Positions 7,844 through 16,180 of a DNA stretch of 44,711 nt are shown here, piece after piece. Source of the stretch: JAVBSX01 sp051660685 (GTDB lineage: Bacteria; Planctomycetota; Planctomycetia; Pirellulales; Thermoguttaceae); NCBI GenBank assembly GCA_051660685.1, contig JBOFQB010000110.1, positions 1 to 44,711 on the forward strand. The letters run 5' to 3'. Both the position numbers and the translations under genes were made by a program. The notes beneath the pieces are model-generated. The model did not search any database and was not told where the DNA came from. It saw only the letters and a list, made by a program, of their open reading frames with translations. The first letter of the stretch is position 1, and the number at the start of each line of letters is the position of its first letter.

Positions 7844-8470
7844 ATGAACACTCACCAACGTAAAATTTTTAACCGGTTGATTTTCACGGAAAACCCGATT
7901 GCGGTTCAGATGCTCGGGATTTGTTCGGCTCTTGCGGTCACGACCTCCTTGAAAACGACCGTTACAATGTGTATTGCGGTCATGTTCGTTACAATTGGCT
8001 CTAATGTTGGCGTTTCCCTTGTTCGGAAAATTGTTCCGGGGAATGTCCGCATGATTGTCCAAATGACGATTATCGCGTCTATGGTCATTGTCGTCGATCA
8101 GATTCTCAAAGCCGTTGCTCCCGATATTAGCAAGGACCTCTCGGTTTTCGTCGGTCTCATCATCACCAACTGCATTGTAATGGGGCGGACAGAAGCGTTT
8201 GCAATCAAGAACAATGTGGTTGACAGCGCAATTGACGGGCTGAGTAACGCAATTGGTTATAGTACGGTCCTTCTCGCAGTTGGAACATGTCGGGAACTGT
8301 TAGGGTTTGGGACCTTGTTCGGATATCCTCTTTTGAAATCTGTCTCAGAAGGAGGTTGGTATCCCGGAAATGGACTCTTGGTTCTCTCCCCGGGCGCGTT
8401 TTTCCTGATTGGGATGTTCATTTGGGTGCTGAAGACATTTCGACCTGACCTTGTGCAACATGAGGATTAG
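7844..8470 (+). CDS. nqrD: Na+-translocating NADH:quinone reductase subunit D
   Basis: NqrD is a 208-aa integral membrane subunit. ATG 7844 was chosen over an in-frame codon at 7781 because it yields the family N-terminus (MNTHQRKIFNRLIFTENPIA) and usual length. Family motifs include GLIITNCIVMGRTEAFA. Cys27 and Cys110 are in the right places to help ligate the intramembrane [2Fe-2S] cluster shared with NqrE in characterised NQR. No ribosome-binding site is obvious in the T-rich stretch just before the start. The gene is 165 bp from the toxin cassette. Confidence 0.94.
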   Translation: MNTHQRKIFNRLIFTENPIAVQMLGICSALAVTTSLKTTVTMCIAVMFVTIGSNVGVSLVRKIVPGNVRMIVQMTIIASMVIVVDQILKAVAPDISKDLSVFVGLIITNCIVMGRTEAFAIKNNVVDSAIDGLSNAIGYSTVLLAVGTCRELLGFGTLFGYPLLKSVSEGGWYPGNGLLVLSPGAFFLIGMFIWVLKTFRPDLVQHED

Positions 8471-8548
8471 TGCTTTGAGTGTTTGAAAATATCCGCCTAA
8501 CGAGAGATTCGGCAAAATTTATACTCACCTTTTTTTTTCCTTCCTCAA

Positions 8549-9169
8549 ATGGAACACATATTAAGCATGTTCGTGAAGTGCGTTTTCCTTGAAAACCTTG
8601 CACTGAGTTTTTTTCTCGGAATGTGTACCTTTTTGGCGTTGTCCAAAAAAGTCGAGACCGCACTTGGTCTGGGAATCGCCGTTACAGTTGTTCAGGCGAT
8701 TACCGTTCCAATGAACTGGTTTATTTTCAATTATTTTTTGCGGGGAGATGGGGCCCTTTCTTGGACCGGAGTTCCTTTTTTGGCGAACATTGACCTGACT
8801 TTTTTGAAGTTGATCTGCTTCATTGGCGTGATTGCGGCAATGGTGCAAATCCTTGAAATGGTTCTCGACCGTTTTTTTCCGCCCCTTTACAATGCTCTTG
8901 GTATTTTTCTCCCGCTTATCACCGTCAACTGTGCTATTTTGGGCGGATCGTTGTTTATGGTCGAACGGGATTACAATTTTAGTGACAGCATTTGGTATGG
9001 TCTGTTTTCCGGCTTCTCATTCTGCGTTGCAATCATTATGCTCGCCGGAGTCCGTCAGAAACTCAGATACAGCCGACCCCCAGAAGGTTTGAAAGGACTC
9101 GGACTCGTTTTCATCACAGTCGGTTTGATCGCCCTTGCCTTTATGTGCTTTTCCGGGATTCAATTGTAA
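8549..9169 (+). CDS. nqrE: Na+-translocating NADH:quinone reductase subunit E
   Basis: NqrE (206 aa) is homologous to NqrD, with inverted topology and about six transmembrane helices. The motif LPLITVNCAILGG contains Cys128, and Cys26 lies in the first helix. These correspond to the cluster-binding cysteines of characterised NqrE. The C-terminal PPEGLKGLGLVFITVGLIAL segment is also typical. Start ATG 8549 gives the expected N-terminus. It is 78 bp after nqrD and 117 bp before nqrF. Confidence 0.95.
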   Translation: MEHILSMFVKCVFLENLALSFFLGMCTFLALSKKVETALGLGIAVTVVQAITVPMNWFIFNYFLRGDGALSWTGVPFLANIDLTFLKLICFIGVIAAMVQILEMVLDRFFPPLYNALGIFLPLITVNCAILGGSLFMVERDYNFSDSIWYGLFSGFSFCVAIIMLAGVRQKLRYSRPPEGLKGLGLVFITVGLIALAFMCFSGIQL

Positions 9170-9230
9170 AATGCAACATTAGGACATTTTGCTATTTGTT
9201 TGCATTTTGGTGAAAAACAGGCCCGCAAGA

Positions 9231-9285
9231 CCTATTCCTGCCCCATTCCAGTATTCTCATTCCCAACCCCTATATCCCTTATCCC
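9231..9285. repeat. C-rich low-complexity tract upstream of nqrF
   Basis: A pyrimidine-rich stretch (cctattcc, ccccattcc, cccaacccctat units) ends directly before the nqrF start codon. It resembles the tracts upstream of the genes at 443 and 39828 in composition and position. Confidence 0.5.
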
Positions 9286-9286
9286 A

Positions 9287-10528
9287 ATGTCCTCAGAACA
9301 GATTAACACGATTATCGCGGGCATTATCGCGTTTCCCGCAATCATCCTCGTTCTGGTCCTCGTCATTCTCTGGGCCCAAAAAATCCTCGTCTCAAGTGGA
9401 GATGTCAAAATCGAAATTAACGGCGATACTGAAAAAGCATTGACCGTTTCGGCAGGAGGTAAGTTGCTCGGGGTTTTGGCGAATCAGGGCATCTTCATCC
9501 CTTCTGCATGTGGAGGAGGTGGAACGTGCGGACAATGCAAATGTCGTGTTCTGGGCGGGGGAGGTGATATTCTGCCGACTGAACGGGGTTTGATGAATCG
9601 CCGAGAAGTTAAAGAGCATGTGCGACTTAGTTGTCAGGTTCCTGTCAAACAGGATATGAAAATTGAGGTCAACCCCGAAATCTTCTCGATCAAAAAATGG
9701 GAGTGCAAAGTCCGCTCCAACAAGAATGTGTCAACGTTCATTAAGGAGTTTGTCCTCGAACTTCCAGAAGGAGAACATGTCGACTTCAAAGCGGGGGGAT
9801 ATATTCAAATCGAAGCTCCACCTCATACAGTCGATTATAAGAATTTTGACATTCCTGAAGAATATCGGGAAGATTGGGACAAGTACAATGTTTGGCAGTA
9901 CAAGAGTGTTGTCAAAGAAGAGACTGTTCGGGCTTATAGTATGGCGAATTATCCTGAAGAAAAAGGGATCATTATGCTGAATGTCCGAATTGCAACACCC
10001 CCGCCCAACAAGCCGGATGTTCCGCCCGGAATCATGTCATCCTACATTTTCAGTCTGAAATCGGGTGATAAAGTGACGATTAGCGGTCCTTATGGAGAAT
10101 TCTTTATCCGGGAAACACCCAATGAAAAGATTTATATTGGCGGAGGAGCAGGTATGGCGCCTCTTCGTTCCCACATTTTTGAAATGCTGAAGCATTTGCA
10201 TTTGGGTGTAAAAATTTCTTACTGGTATGGTGCAAGGAGTCTGCGTGAGGTATTCTATGCAGATGAGTTTGAAGCATTAGCAAAAGAATTTCCCAACTTT
10301 TCTTGGAATCTGGCCCTTTCGGAACCCCTTCCTGAAGATAACTGGCAAGGTCCGGTTGGTTTCATTCATCAAGTGCTGCATGATAATTACCTGAAACATC
10401 ATCCAGCTCCTGAAGATGTGGAATACTTTATGTGCGGACCTCCTATGATGTCAGGTGCTGTTTTGAAAATGCTCGATCAACTTGGTGTCGAACGCGAGAG
10501 TATTCACTTTGACGACTTTGGGTTGTAG
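9287..10528 (+). CDS. nqrF: Na+-translocating NADH:quinone reductase subunit F
   Basis: NqrF (413 aa) is the NADH-oxidising entry subunit. It has an N-terminal membrane helix (about residues 8-30), a ferredoxin-like domain with [2Fe-2S] ligands Cys75, Cys81, Cys84 and Cys116, and a ferredoxin-reductase module. That module has the FAD motif RAYSMANYP, the NAD(P)-site GGGAGMAPLRSH, and the terminal CGPPMM and DDFG. The start at 9287 was preferred to an in-frame codon at 9200 because it gives the usual length and places the membrane helix at the N-terminus. It closes the nqr cluster. Confidence 0.95.
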   Translation: MSSEQINTIIAGIIAFPAIILVLVLVILWAQKILVSSGDVKIEINGDTEKALTVSAGGKLLGVLANQGIFIPSACGGGGTCGQCKCRVLGGGGDILPTERGLMNRREVKEHVRLSCQVPVKQDMKIEVNPEIFSIKKWECKVRSNKNVSTFIKEFVLELPEGEHVDFKAGGYIQIEAPPHTVDYKNFDIPEEYREDWDKYNVWQYKSVVKEETVRAYSMANYPEEKGIIMLNVRIATPPPNKPDVPPGIMSSYIFSLKSGDKVTISGPYGEFFIRETPNEKIYIGGGAGMAPLRSHIFEMLKHLHLGVKISYWYGARSLREVFYADEFEALAKEFPNFSWNLALSEPLPEDNWQGPVGFIHQVLHDNYLKHHPAPEDVEYFMCGPPMMSGAVLKMLDQLGVERESIHFDDFGL

Positions 10529-10594
10529 TTCAGGTTGGGTGAGTCTTTTGCGAATTGTTGGATTGTGATTCAGGAAACACGAACAGGATAGAAC

Positions 10595-11926
10595 ATGATG
10601 CCCGAGATTGACCCGACAATGTTGCCCGGAATGCCCGCCCCTTTTTGGTTCATCCAATTTTTCAAAGGGGTCGGCTTTTTTCTGCATCTGATCCCTATGA
10701 ACCTTTGGTTTGCCGGGCTTCCTTTTGCGTTGCTCGCGCTCCTTGCAGGAAGAGGTTCGTATGCTTTGCGCTTTGCAAAACGGATGTTTGCCCAATTGCC
10801 GATTTTTTTGGCTCTTGGAGTTAATTTTGCGATTGTTCCGCTCCTGTTTCTGCAAACGATGTATTATAAACCGTTTTATACGGCGACCATTTTGACCGCT
10901 TGGTATTGGATTGCGGTCATTCCAATGTTTCTCGTCGCTTATTACGCCGTTTATCTCTGCTCTTTTGCCGCACAAAAGGTTGGAATCCTTTCCGAGAGTT
11001 CAGCCGGTTTGAGTTCTGTCGGTTCAGCCGGTTCCAGTTCAACAGGTTCCAAAGTCGAATCGGGAAGAATGGACAATGTGAAATCGGGAAGTGGTAAACC
11101 GGATCAAAACAGGCAGGAGACGAAAAAACAGGAAAAAGGGGTTGGAGCTGATTCGGTTCTTGCAACCAAAACCGGGTCAAAAGGCAAAACATTCTTCTTT
11201 GGTCTAATTGCTTGGTTGTTTTTACTTGGAGTTGGCATTTCAATCACACATGGTCTCTATTTAATGGGACGGAGTGATTCTTGGATTGAAATATGGGAAA
11301 AAACGAGCATTGGCGGGGCGGTTGACGGATTGGGACAGAGATTTGGGGACACTGTTTTTTGGACCCGGTTGATTTGCATGTTCGGTCTTGCGTTGTTGAC
11401 GACCGGTTTTTGGGTTGCGTTTGACTCGCATTGTCTCATCAAACGAAGTTCGGACCCCGTTCAAGAGGAAAAGAATCAGGGATACCGTAAATGGTCACTT
11501 TCTTTTGCGGCCCGAGTTTCTTGGATTGGACTGATTTGGACCATTTGCGCGTTTCTCTATTATTATTGGCGATTGGAAAAGTCAGAAGATTTGCGTTTTC
11601 TCTTCCAAATGCCCTTTGTGATTGGACCTATTTTGATCGGTATTTTGCCGTTTATTAACACGCTTTTATTGACAAATGGGAGTCGGGTTGGGAAATTAGG
11701 CGTTTTTTCTCTCCTTGCTCTTTGTCTGAACCAGACTCTGCTGCTTGGAGTTTTTGTAGTGACTCGGCAATTGATTCAAAATGCCGAAGTTGGCCGGTTT
11801 ATTCGGGTTGACGCACTTCCAGAAGCGGTTCAATGGGATCCGCTGTATGCGTTTTTAGGCGTTTTTGTATTGGGATTGCTTGTCATTTTCTGGATTATTC
11901 GCCAAATTGTCGTGTTAAAGGATTAG
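10595..11926 (+). CDS. Polytopic membrane protein of unknown function, possibly redox-linked
   Basis: A 443-aa protein with about nine hydrophobic segments. The N-terminal part (PFWFIQFFKGVGFFLHLIP, then ALGVNFAIVPLLFLQTMYY and a Trp/Tyr-rich helix) has the feel of cytochrome bd or quinol-linked membrane subunits, with a histidine in the first helix. I cannot assign a family with confidence, and no haem-c or Fe-S cysteine motif is present. A Ser/Gly/Lys-rich linker of about 70 residues (roughly 130-200) splits the membrane domain. It lies 66 bp after nqrF and may be co-transcribed with it, which hints at a role near the respiratory chain. Confidence 0.75.
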   Translation: MMPEIDPTMLPGMPAPFWFIQFFKGVGFFLHLIPMNLWFAGLPFALLALLAGRGSYALRFAKRMFAQLPIFLALGVNFAIVPLLFLQTMYYKPFYTATILTAWYWIAVIPMFLVAYYAVYLCSFAAQKVGILSESSAGLSSVGSAGSSSTGSKVESGRMDNVKSGSGKPDQNRQETKKQEKGVGADSVLATKTGSKGKTFFFGLIAWLFLLGVGISITHGLYLMGRSDSWIEIWEKTSIGGAVDGLGQRFGDTVFWTRLICMFGLALLTTGFWVAFDSHCLIKRSSDPVQEEKNQGYRKWSLSFAARVSWIGLIWTICAFLYYYWRLEKSEDLRFLFQMPFVIGPILIGILPFINTLLLTNGSRVGKLGVFSLLALCLNQTLLLGVFVVTRQLIQNAEVGRFIRVDALPEAVQWDPLYAFLGVFVLGLLVIFWIIRQIVVLKD

Positions 11927-11989
11927 AGCGAACAAGTATGCGAGGTGCTCTTTTGTGGAACCAATTCGCTTGCCCCTTTTGTATCTTGT

Positions 11990-14398
11990 ATGAAACGCTT
12001 TGTTTTGATCCCGTTGACCCTTTGGTTGTGTTTGTTGTTGGGGTTGCCGACTGTTTTTTCGGCAGATTTGGACCCTAAAATTGTCAATCGGGCAATTGAT
12101 CGGGCTGTTTCTTACCTCAAACGTCAACAGAAAGCAAATGGGAGCTGGGACGAAAATAACGTCGATTGGAAAGTCGGAATCACCTCGTTGTGTACATTGG
12201 CCCTGCTCAGTTCAGGTGCAGATAAGAATGACCCGGTTGTTGCTCGCGCTCTTGCATTTTTGCGTTCAGAAAAATTGGCCGGAATCATGCAAATGACCTA
12301 TTCCGTTTCTTTGCGGAGTATGGTGTATGCCCTTGCTGATCCTGAACGAGATCGGGCCCTTTTGCGCGAAAATGTTGCTTGGTTGGAACGGACACAAGTC
12401 AAAACAGGTCCCAATACAGGGGGTTGGGGATATGGACTGTCTGTGTCGGATTATGCCGACATGTCGAACACTCAATTTGCGATTCTTGCCTTGTATGAAG
12501 CCGAACGTGTTGGAGTTGGGTGTCAACCGGATGTTTGGAAACTGGCGCAAACCTATTTGGAGACTCGTCAAAATACGGACGGTTCTTGGGGATATACCTC
12601 TTCAGAATCATCAGGAAGAGGGAGCATGACCTGTTCGGGAATTGCAAGTACGCTGATTGTTGCAGGAATGAGGGAAAAAGGAGGAGCTCAGGTCCGGGGA
12701 GGACGTATTCTCTGTTGTCAGGACACTGATTCCGGTTCAGAAACGCAGGTCCAACGGGGAATGAATTGGCTTGCTCGACATTTTGACGTGAGCAGCAACC
12801 CCAGATACGGGGGTTGGTTGTACTACTATCTTTACAGTTTGGAACGGGTTGGTCGTCTGTCCGGAGTTCGTTTGATTGGCAATCGCGATTGGTATCGTGA
12901 GGGAATTGACTCGCTGTTGAATTTGAAAGGTGATTTGGTTGACAGTTGGCGCGGTCGGGGATTTGAAGGTGATCTGGTTGCAACGTCTTTTGCCGTTCTG
13001 TTTTTGACAAAGGGACGACGACCGATTTTGCTCTCGAAAATTCATTACGGAGAAGACAACTCTTGGAATGTACATCCGCAAGATGTCGGCAATTTGACAC
13101 AATTTGTTGAAAAACAATGGAAACAGGATTTAACTTGGCAGACAATCAATTGGGAATGGGGGAGTGTTGAGGATTTGCTGCAATCCCCTGTTTTGTATTT
13201 GTGCGGGACCGAAAATCCTCTTCCTGATGATCCGGTCAAAGCGGAAAAAATCATCGAAAAATTGCGCGGTTATCTCGATATGGGCGGTTTTCTGTTTGCC
13301 GAATCCTTTAGCAGCAATTCGGACTTTGATCGCGGTTTTCGTGAACTCATGCAACGGGTTCTCCCGGGCGAGGAGTACACATTGCGTCTGCTTGAAGAGG
13401 ATCATCCGATCTGGACAGCAGAATTGCCGGTTCCTGTCGATCAACTGCGACCTCTTGAGGGGATTGATTTCGGTTGTCGAACCAGTGTTATTTATTGTCC
13501 GGGTCTTCCGCTTACATCGCAGGTGTCGCCGAACAAACCGATTTCGGTTGACCAGTTTCGTCCCTCACTTTCCTGTCTTTGGGAGATTGCTCAATTGGTT
13601 GATCGGGGTCATCCTTACGCCAAAAATATTCAGGAACAAATCAATGCTGGTCTTGCAATCGGTTGTAACATTCTTGCATACGCAACGAATCGTGAATTGT
13701 TGACGAAACTTGAACGTCAGGAATCTGTTTCACTCACCTCAACAAAGCGTCTTCAGGATCGGGGAACAATCACGGTCGGTCTGTTGGAACATGGAGGAGG
13801 TTCTCATTGTGCTCCTCGCGCAATTCCCCGTTTAATGGAAACGGCTGCTCTAAAATTCGGCGTCCCCGTTTCTGCAAAAGTTAAAAATGTTCGATTGACA
13901 GACCTAAATCTGTTTGACTATCCTCTTTTGTTCATTCATGGTCGTTCGTCATTCCGCTTTTCAGACGAGGAACGAACCGCAATCAAAGAGTATGTTCGTT
14001 GGGGCGGTTTTCTCTTCGTCAATTCGATCTGCGCAAGTCCTTCCTTTACCCAATCTTTTGAGGAGGAGATGAAAAAGATTTTTCCTGAGAATCCCCTTTT
14101 GCCGATTCCAAAAGACGATCCGATTTTTTCCGATTTGTACAACGGTTTCACGGTTGAAAAAGTGACACTTCGTGTGCCGCAAAAGGGGACGAATCAGAAA
14201 CTGGAAATTGTCCAACGTGAAGTTGAACCTGATTTGCGGGGAATTCGTGTTGATGATCGTTGGGCAATCGTTTTTTCTCCTTACGATGTCAGTTGCGCCC
14301 TTGAAAAAATGAATTCAATCAGCTGTAAAGGTTATTCGCAAGAAAGTGCGCTCAAAATTGGTATTAATGTTTTACTGTACGCCCTTGAACATTTGTAA
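11990..14398 (+). CDS. Secreted DUF4159 protein with terpene-cyclase-like N-terminal domain
   Basis: The 802-aa protein starts with a signal peptide (MKRFVLIPLTLWL to TVFSA). The ATG at 11990 was chosen over 11945 because it starts the signal peptide directly. Residues about 25-350 contain the repeated helices of the squalene-cyclase or prenyltransferase alpha/alpha barrel superfamily (LKRQQKANGSW, TRQNTDGSWGY, PRYGGWLYYYLYSLER). Two DUF4159-like regions follow, each with the GGFLF signature (GYLDMGGFLFAES and EYVRWGGFLFVNS). Proteins of this build are common in planctomycetes and have no established reaction. It is 63 bp after the preceding membrane protein and 11 bp before rsmE. Confidence 0.85.
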   Translation: MKRFVLIPLTLWLCLLLGLPTVFSADLDPKIVNRAIDRAVSYLKRQQKANGSWDENNVDWKVGITSLCTLALLSSGADKNDPVVARALAFLRSEKLAGIMQMTYSVSLRSMVYALADPERDRALLRENVAWLERTQVKTGPNTGGWGYGLSVSDYADMSNTQFAILALYEAERVGVGCQPDVWKLAQTYLETRQNTDGSWGYTSSESSGRGSMTCSGIASTLIVAGMREKGGAQVRGGRILCCQDTDSGSETQVQRGMNWLARHFDVSSNPRYGGWLYYYLYSLERVGRLSGVRLIGNRDWYREGIDSLLNLKGDLVDSWRGRGFEGDLVATSFAVLFLTKGRRPILLSKIHYGEDNSWNVHPQDVGNLTQFVEKQWKQDLTWQTINWEWGSVEDLLQSPVLYLCGTENPLPDDPVKAEKIIEKLRGYLDMGGFLFAESFSSNSDFDRGFRELMQRVLPGEEYTLRLLEEDHPIWTAELPVPVDQLRPLEGIDFGCRTSVIYCPGLPLTSQVSPNKPISVDQFRPSLSCLWEIAQLVDRGHPYAKNIQEQINAGLAIGCNILAYATNRELLTKLERQESVSLTSTKRLQDRGTITVGLLEHGGGSHCAPRAIPRLMETAALKFGVPVSAKVKNVRLTDLNLFDYPLLFIHGRSSFRFSDEERTAIKEYVRWGGFLFVNSICASPSFTQSFEEEMKKIFPENPLLPIPKDDPIFSDLYNGFTVEKVTLRVPQKGTNQKLEIVQREVEPDLRGIRVDDRWAIVFSPYDVSCALEKMNSISCKGYSQESALKIGINVLLYALEHL

Positions 14399-14409
14399 GG
14401 AACCTTCTC

Positions 14410-15144
14410 ATGTCCGAACGTTATTATCTTGAAAAAGTCTCAAAAGAGGGCGACTTTGTGGTTCTTGAGGGGGATGAAGCCCGACATTTAAGTCGGGTCA
14501 TGAGAAAAAAAGTTGGCGAAGAAGTCGAGCTTTTTGACGGAGTTGGTTCGGAGTATTCCGCCGTTATTGAAAAAATTCTCCGAGATCAAGTTGTTCTTTC
14601 CATTCTCAAGCGACGAAACGGTTTCCCGGAAAAAAAAACGAAACTGGTTCTCGCCGTTGCGCTCCCAAAAGGAGATCGGCAAAAATGGATGATCGAAAAA
14701 TTAACCGAACTCGGCTGTTCAACCTTGATTCCGCTCAAAACGCAATTTGGAGTCGCAAAGAGCAATTCGGAAGTTCTCAACCGTTTACGTCGGGGAGTCA
14801 TAGAAGCGTCCAAACAATGTCGACGTTCGTCACTTATGCAGATTACGGAAGAACGGACGATTGAAGAGGTGATGTCGAACAGGGAATATGAAGGAGTTCC
14901 CCGAATGATTGCACATCCTGTCCAACAATCAGACGGTCGGGCTGAATTGTTGACGAACTGGATTGCCAAGTATCCTGATTGTCGCCAAATAATCATTCTC
15001 ATTGGTCCAGAAGGAGGATTCTCGGACGATGAAATCAGGTATGTCCTTGCAAATAACGGAATTCCGGTTCATTTCGGTTCGGGCATACTCCGAACCGAAA
15101 CAGCCGCAATTGCGGCTTGCGCTCTGTCTTGTCTGCAAGAGTGA
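14410..15144 (+). CDS. rsmE: 16S rRNA (uracil1498-N3)-methyltransferase RsmE
   Basis: A 244-aa SPOUT-class methyltransferase. The SAM-binding knot motifs are clear: LIGPEGGFSDDEI and GSGILRTETAAIAA near the C-terminus. The N-terminal PUA-like part has the GDEARHLSRVMR motif. It methylates U1498 of 16S rRNA in the assembled 30S subunit. A Shine-Dalgarno (aagga) precedes ATG 14410, and only 11 bp separate it from the DUF4159 gene. A G-rich tract follows the stop. Confidence 0.95.
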   Translation: MSERYYLEKVSKEGDFVVLEGDEARHLSRVMRKKVGEEVELFDGVGSEYSAVIEKILRDQVVLSILKRRNGFPEKKTKLVLAVALPKGDRQKWMIEKLTELGCSTLIPLKTQFGVAKSNSEVLNRLRRGVIEASKQCRRSSLMQITEERTIEEVMSNREYEGVPRMIAHPVQQSDGRAELLTNWIAKYPDCRQIIILIGPEGGFSDDEIRYVLANNGIPVHFGSGILRTETAAIAACALSCLQE

Positions 15145-15147
15145 GAT

Positions 15148-15191
15148 GTGGGGAATAGGGATTAGAGGATAGGGTTTAGGGGATATGGGGG
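15148..15191. repeat. G-rich low-complexity tract after rsmE
   Basis: Variants of ggggaata and aggggata begin three bases after the rsmE stop codon, between two convergent genes. It closely resembles the tracts after cinA and after the ceramidase-like gene. Confidence 0.6.
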
Positions 15192-15211
15192 AACGAGGAA
15201 GAACATTGAGG

Positions 15212-15850
15212 TTATTCAAACGAGAAAGATGCTGCTGTTTCGTTGACCCTTAAATTCATCTGTCCGTCAATCGCCTTGTTCATTGCGACGTCCTGAGATT
15301 GTTTGGCATATAAACCGGCAAGTGCTGCAAGAGGATTGTTTGAACCATTTTTTTCCGGGGACACGGACTTGTAAACCTCAGAAAGACTTGCGAGTTTGGC
15401 GATTTCATCAAACATTTTCGTCATTTCTTCATTTCCGGCAAGAATCTGCTCAATCTTTGCTTTGTCCTGGTGATCATTTGCAACAAGCAGATCGTCCGCT
15501 CCTCCCTTATTAAGCTCAATTGGTTGACTGGTGTCAATCCCGGCATTCTGCATTTTCTGCATGAAATCCCCTTGAAATTTTTGCAGTTTCATCTGCAACA
15601 TTTGCGAGAGCATTTCTCCCCGACCTTTCAAGTTAACTATATCGGCAATATCCATGTCCCCCGTTTCCCCCCCATTTGCCTCAAAATTGAGCAATTCCAA
15701 CGCTTGACGACTTGTTGGAGAAGGGGTCCATTGATCCTTGTTGACCGAATTGTGTGTCGATTGCAAGGATTCTCCCTCACTTGTCGTGTTCTTCTTTGGA
15801 CTCAGAAAATTCTGCATAAATCCGGCAATTTGACCAGCTCCAGATAACAT
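15212..15850 (-). CDS. Hypothetical protein, Met/Gln-rich helical, function unknown
   Basis: A 212-aa protein read on the minus strand from ATG 15850, with a good ribosome-binding site (aggag, 7 nt upstream). It has no signal peptide or membrane segment. The centre (DIVNLKGRGEMLSQMLQMKLQKFQ..., then KIEQILAGNEEMTKMFDEIAKLASLSEVYK) is predicted by eye to be helical and amphipathic. The N-terminal third is Ser/Thr/Asn-rich and probably disordered. I do not recognise the family. It is divergent from the AsmA-like gene and convergent with rsmE. Confidence 0.7.
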   Translation of the reverse strand: MLSGAGQIAGFMQNFLSPKKNTTSEGESLQSTHNSVNKDQWTPSPTSRQALELLNFEANGGETGDMDIADIVNLKGRGEMLSQMLQMKLQKFQGDFMQKMQNAGIDTSQPIELNKGGADDLLVANDHQDKAKIEQILAGNEEMTKMFDEIAKLASLSEVYKSVSPEKNGSNNPLAALAGLYAKQSQDVAMNKAIDGQMNLRVNETAASFSFE

Positions 15851-15865
15851 GTTTGCTCCTTTCAA

Positions 15866-16180
15866 GGTTCAGAACAGCGGGATAAAAAACAACTTTCAGG
15901 ACCGGGAGAGTATAGAATCACTCAGAAAGAGTCAAGGGCAAATCATGGAGGAACCAAAATCAGAGCTAAAGAGTTAAGTGAAGAAAAACGAGGTTGACTT
16001 TTTTGTCCGTCTCTTGTTATACTCCCCTCGCTGATTTTCAGATTGGTCATTTCAATGCAACCAGAATCCCGAGACCCCTTGTTATTAGATGATTCGGTTG
16101 TCGTTGTTGTGATTCGGTTCCAACGTAAAATTATGGATCGTTGAGTTGAACCAGAAAAAAGGGAGTTATGTCGACGTAAA
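15866..16180. other. Divergent intergenic region with promoter and upstream mini-ORF
   Basis: This gap of about 315 bp separates a minus-strand hypothetical gene from the AsmA-like gene. It holds a strong promoter-like sequence (15994-16023). After it comes a 29-codon ORF at 16055-16144 (ATG to TGA), in the same frame as the AsmA-like gene but ended by a stop. A three-codon ORF at 16168-16179 ends one base before the GTG start at 16181. Translation of either is unproven. Confidence 0.45.
15994..16023 (+). promoter_or_regulatory. Sigma-70-type promoter upstream of the AsmA-like gene
   Basis: TTGACT (15994-15999), an 18-bp spacer and TATACT (16018-16023) preceded by an extended -10 TGT. This is the best promoter match in the window. 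It implies a leader of about 150 nt before the GTG at 16181. Confidence 0.55.

Noticed and set aside
12399..13145. Long minus-strand ORF within the DUF4159 gene
   Set aside because: Shadow frame of a well-supported gene; its translation has no recognisable domain.
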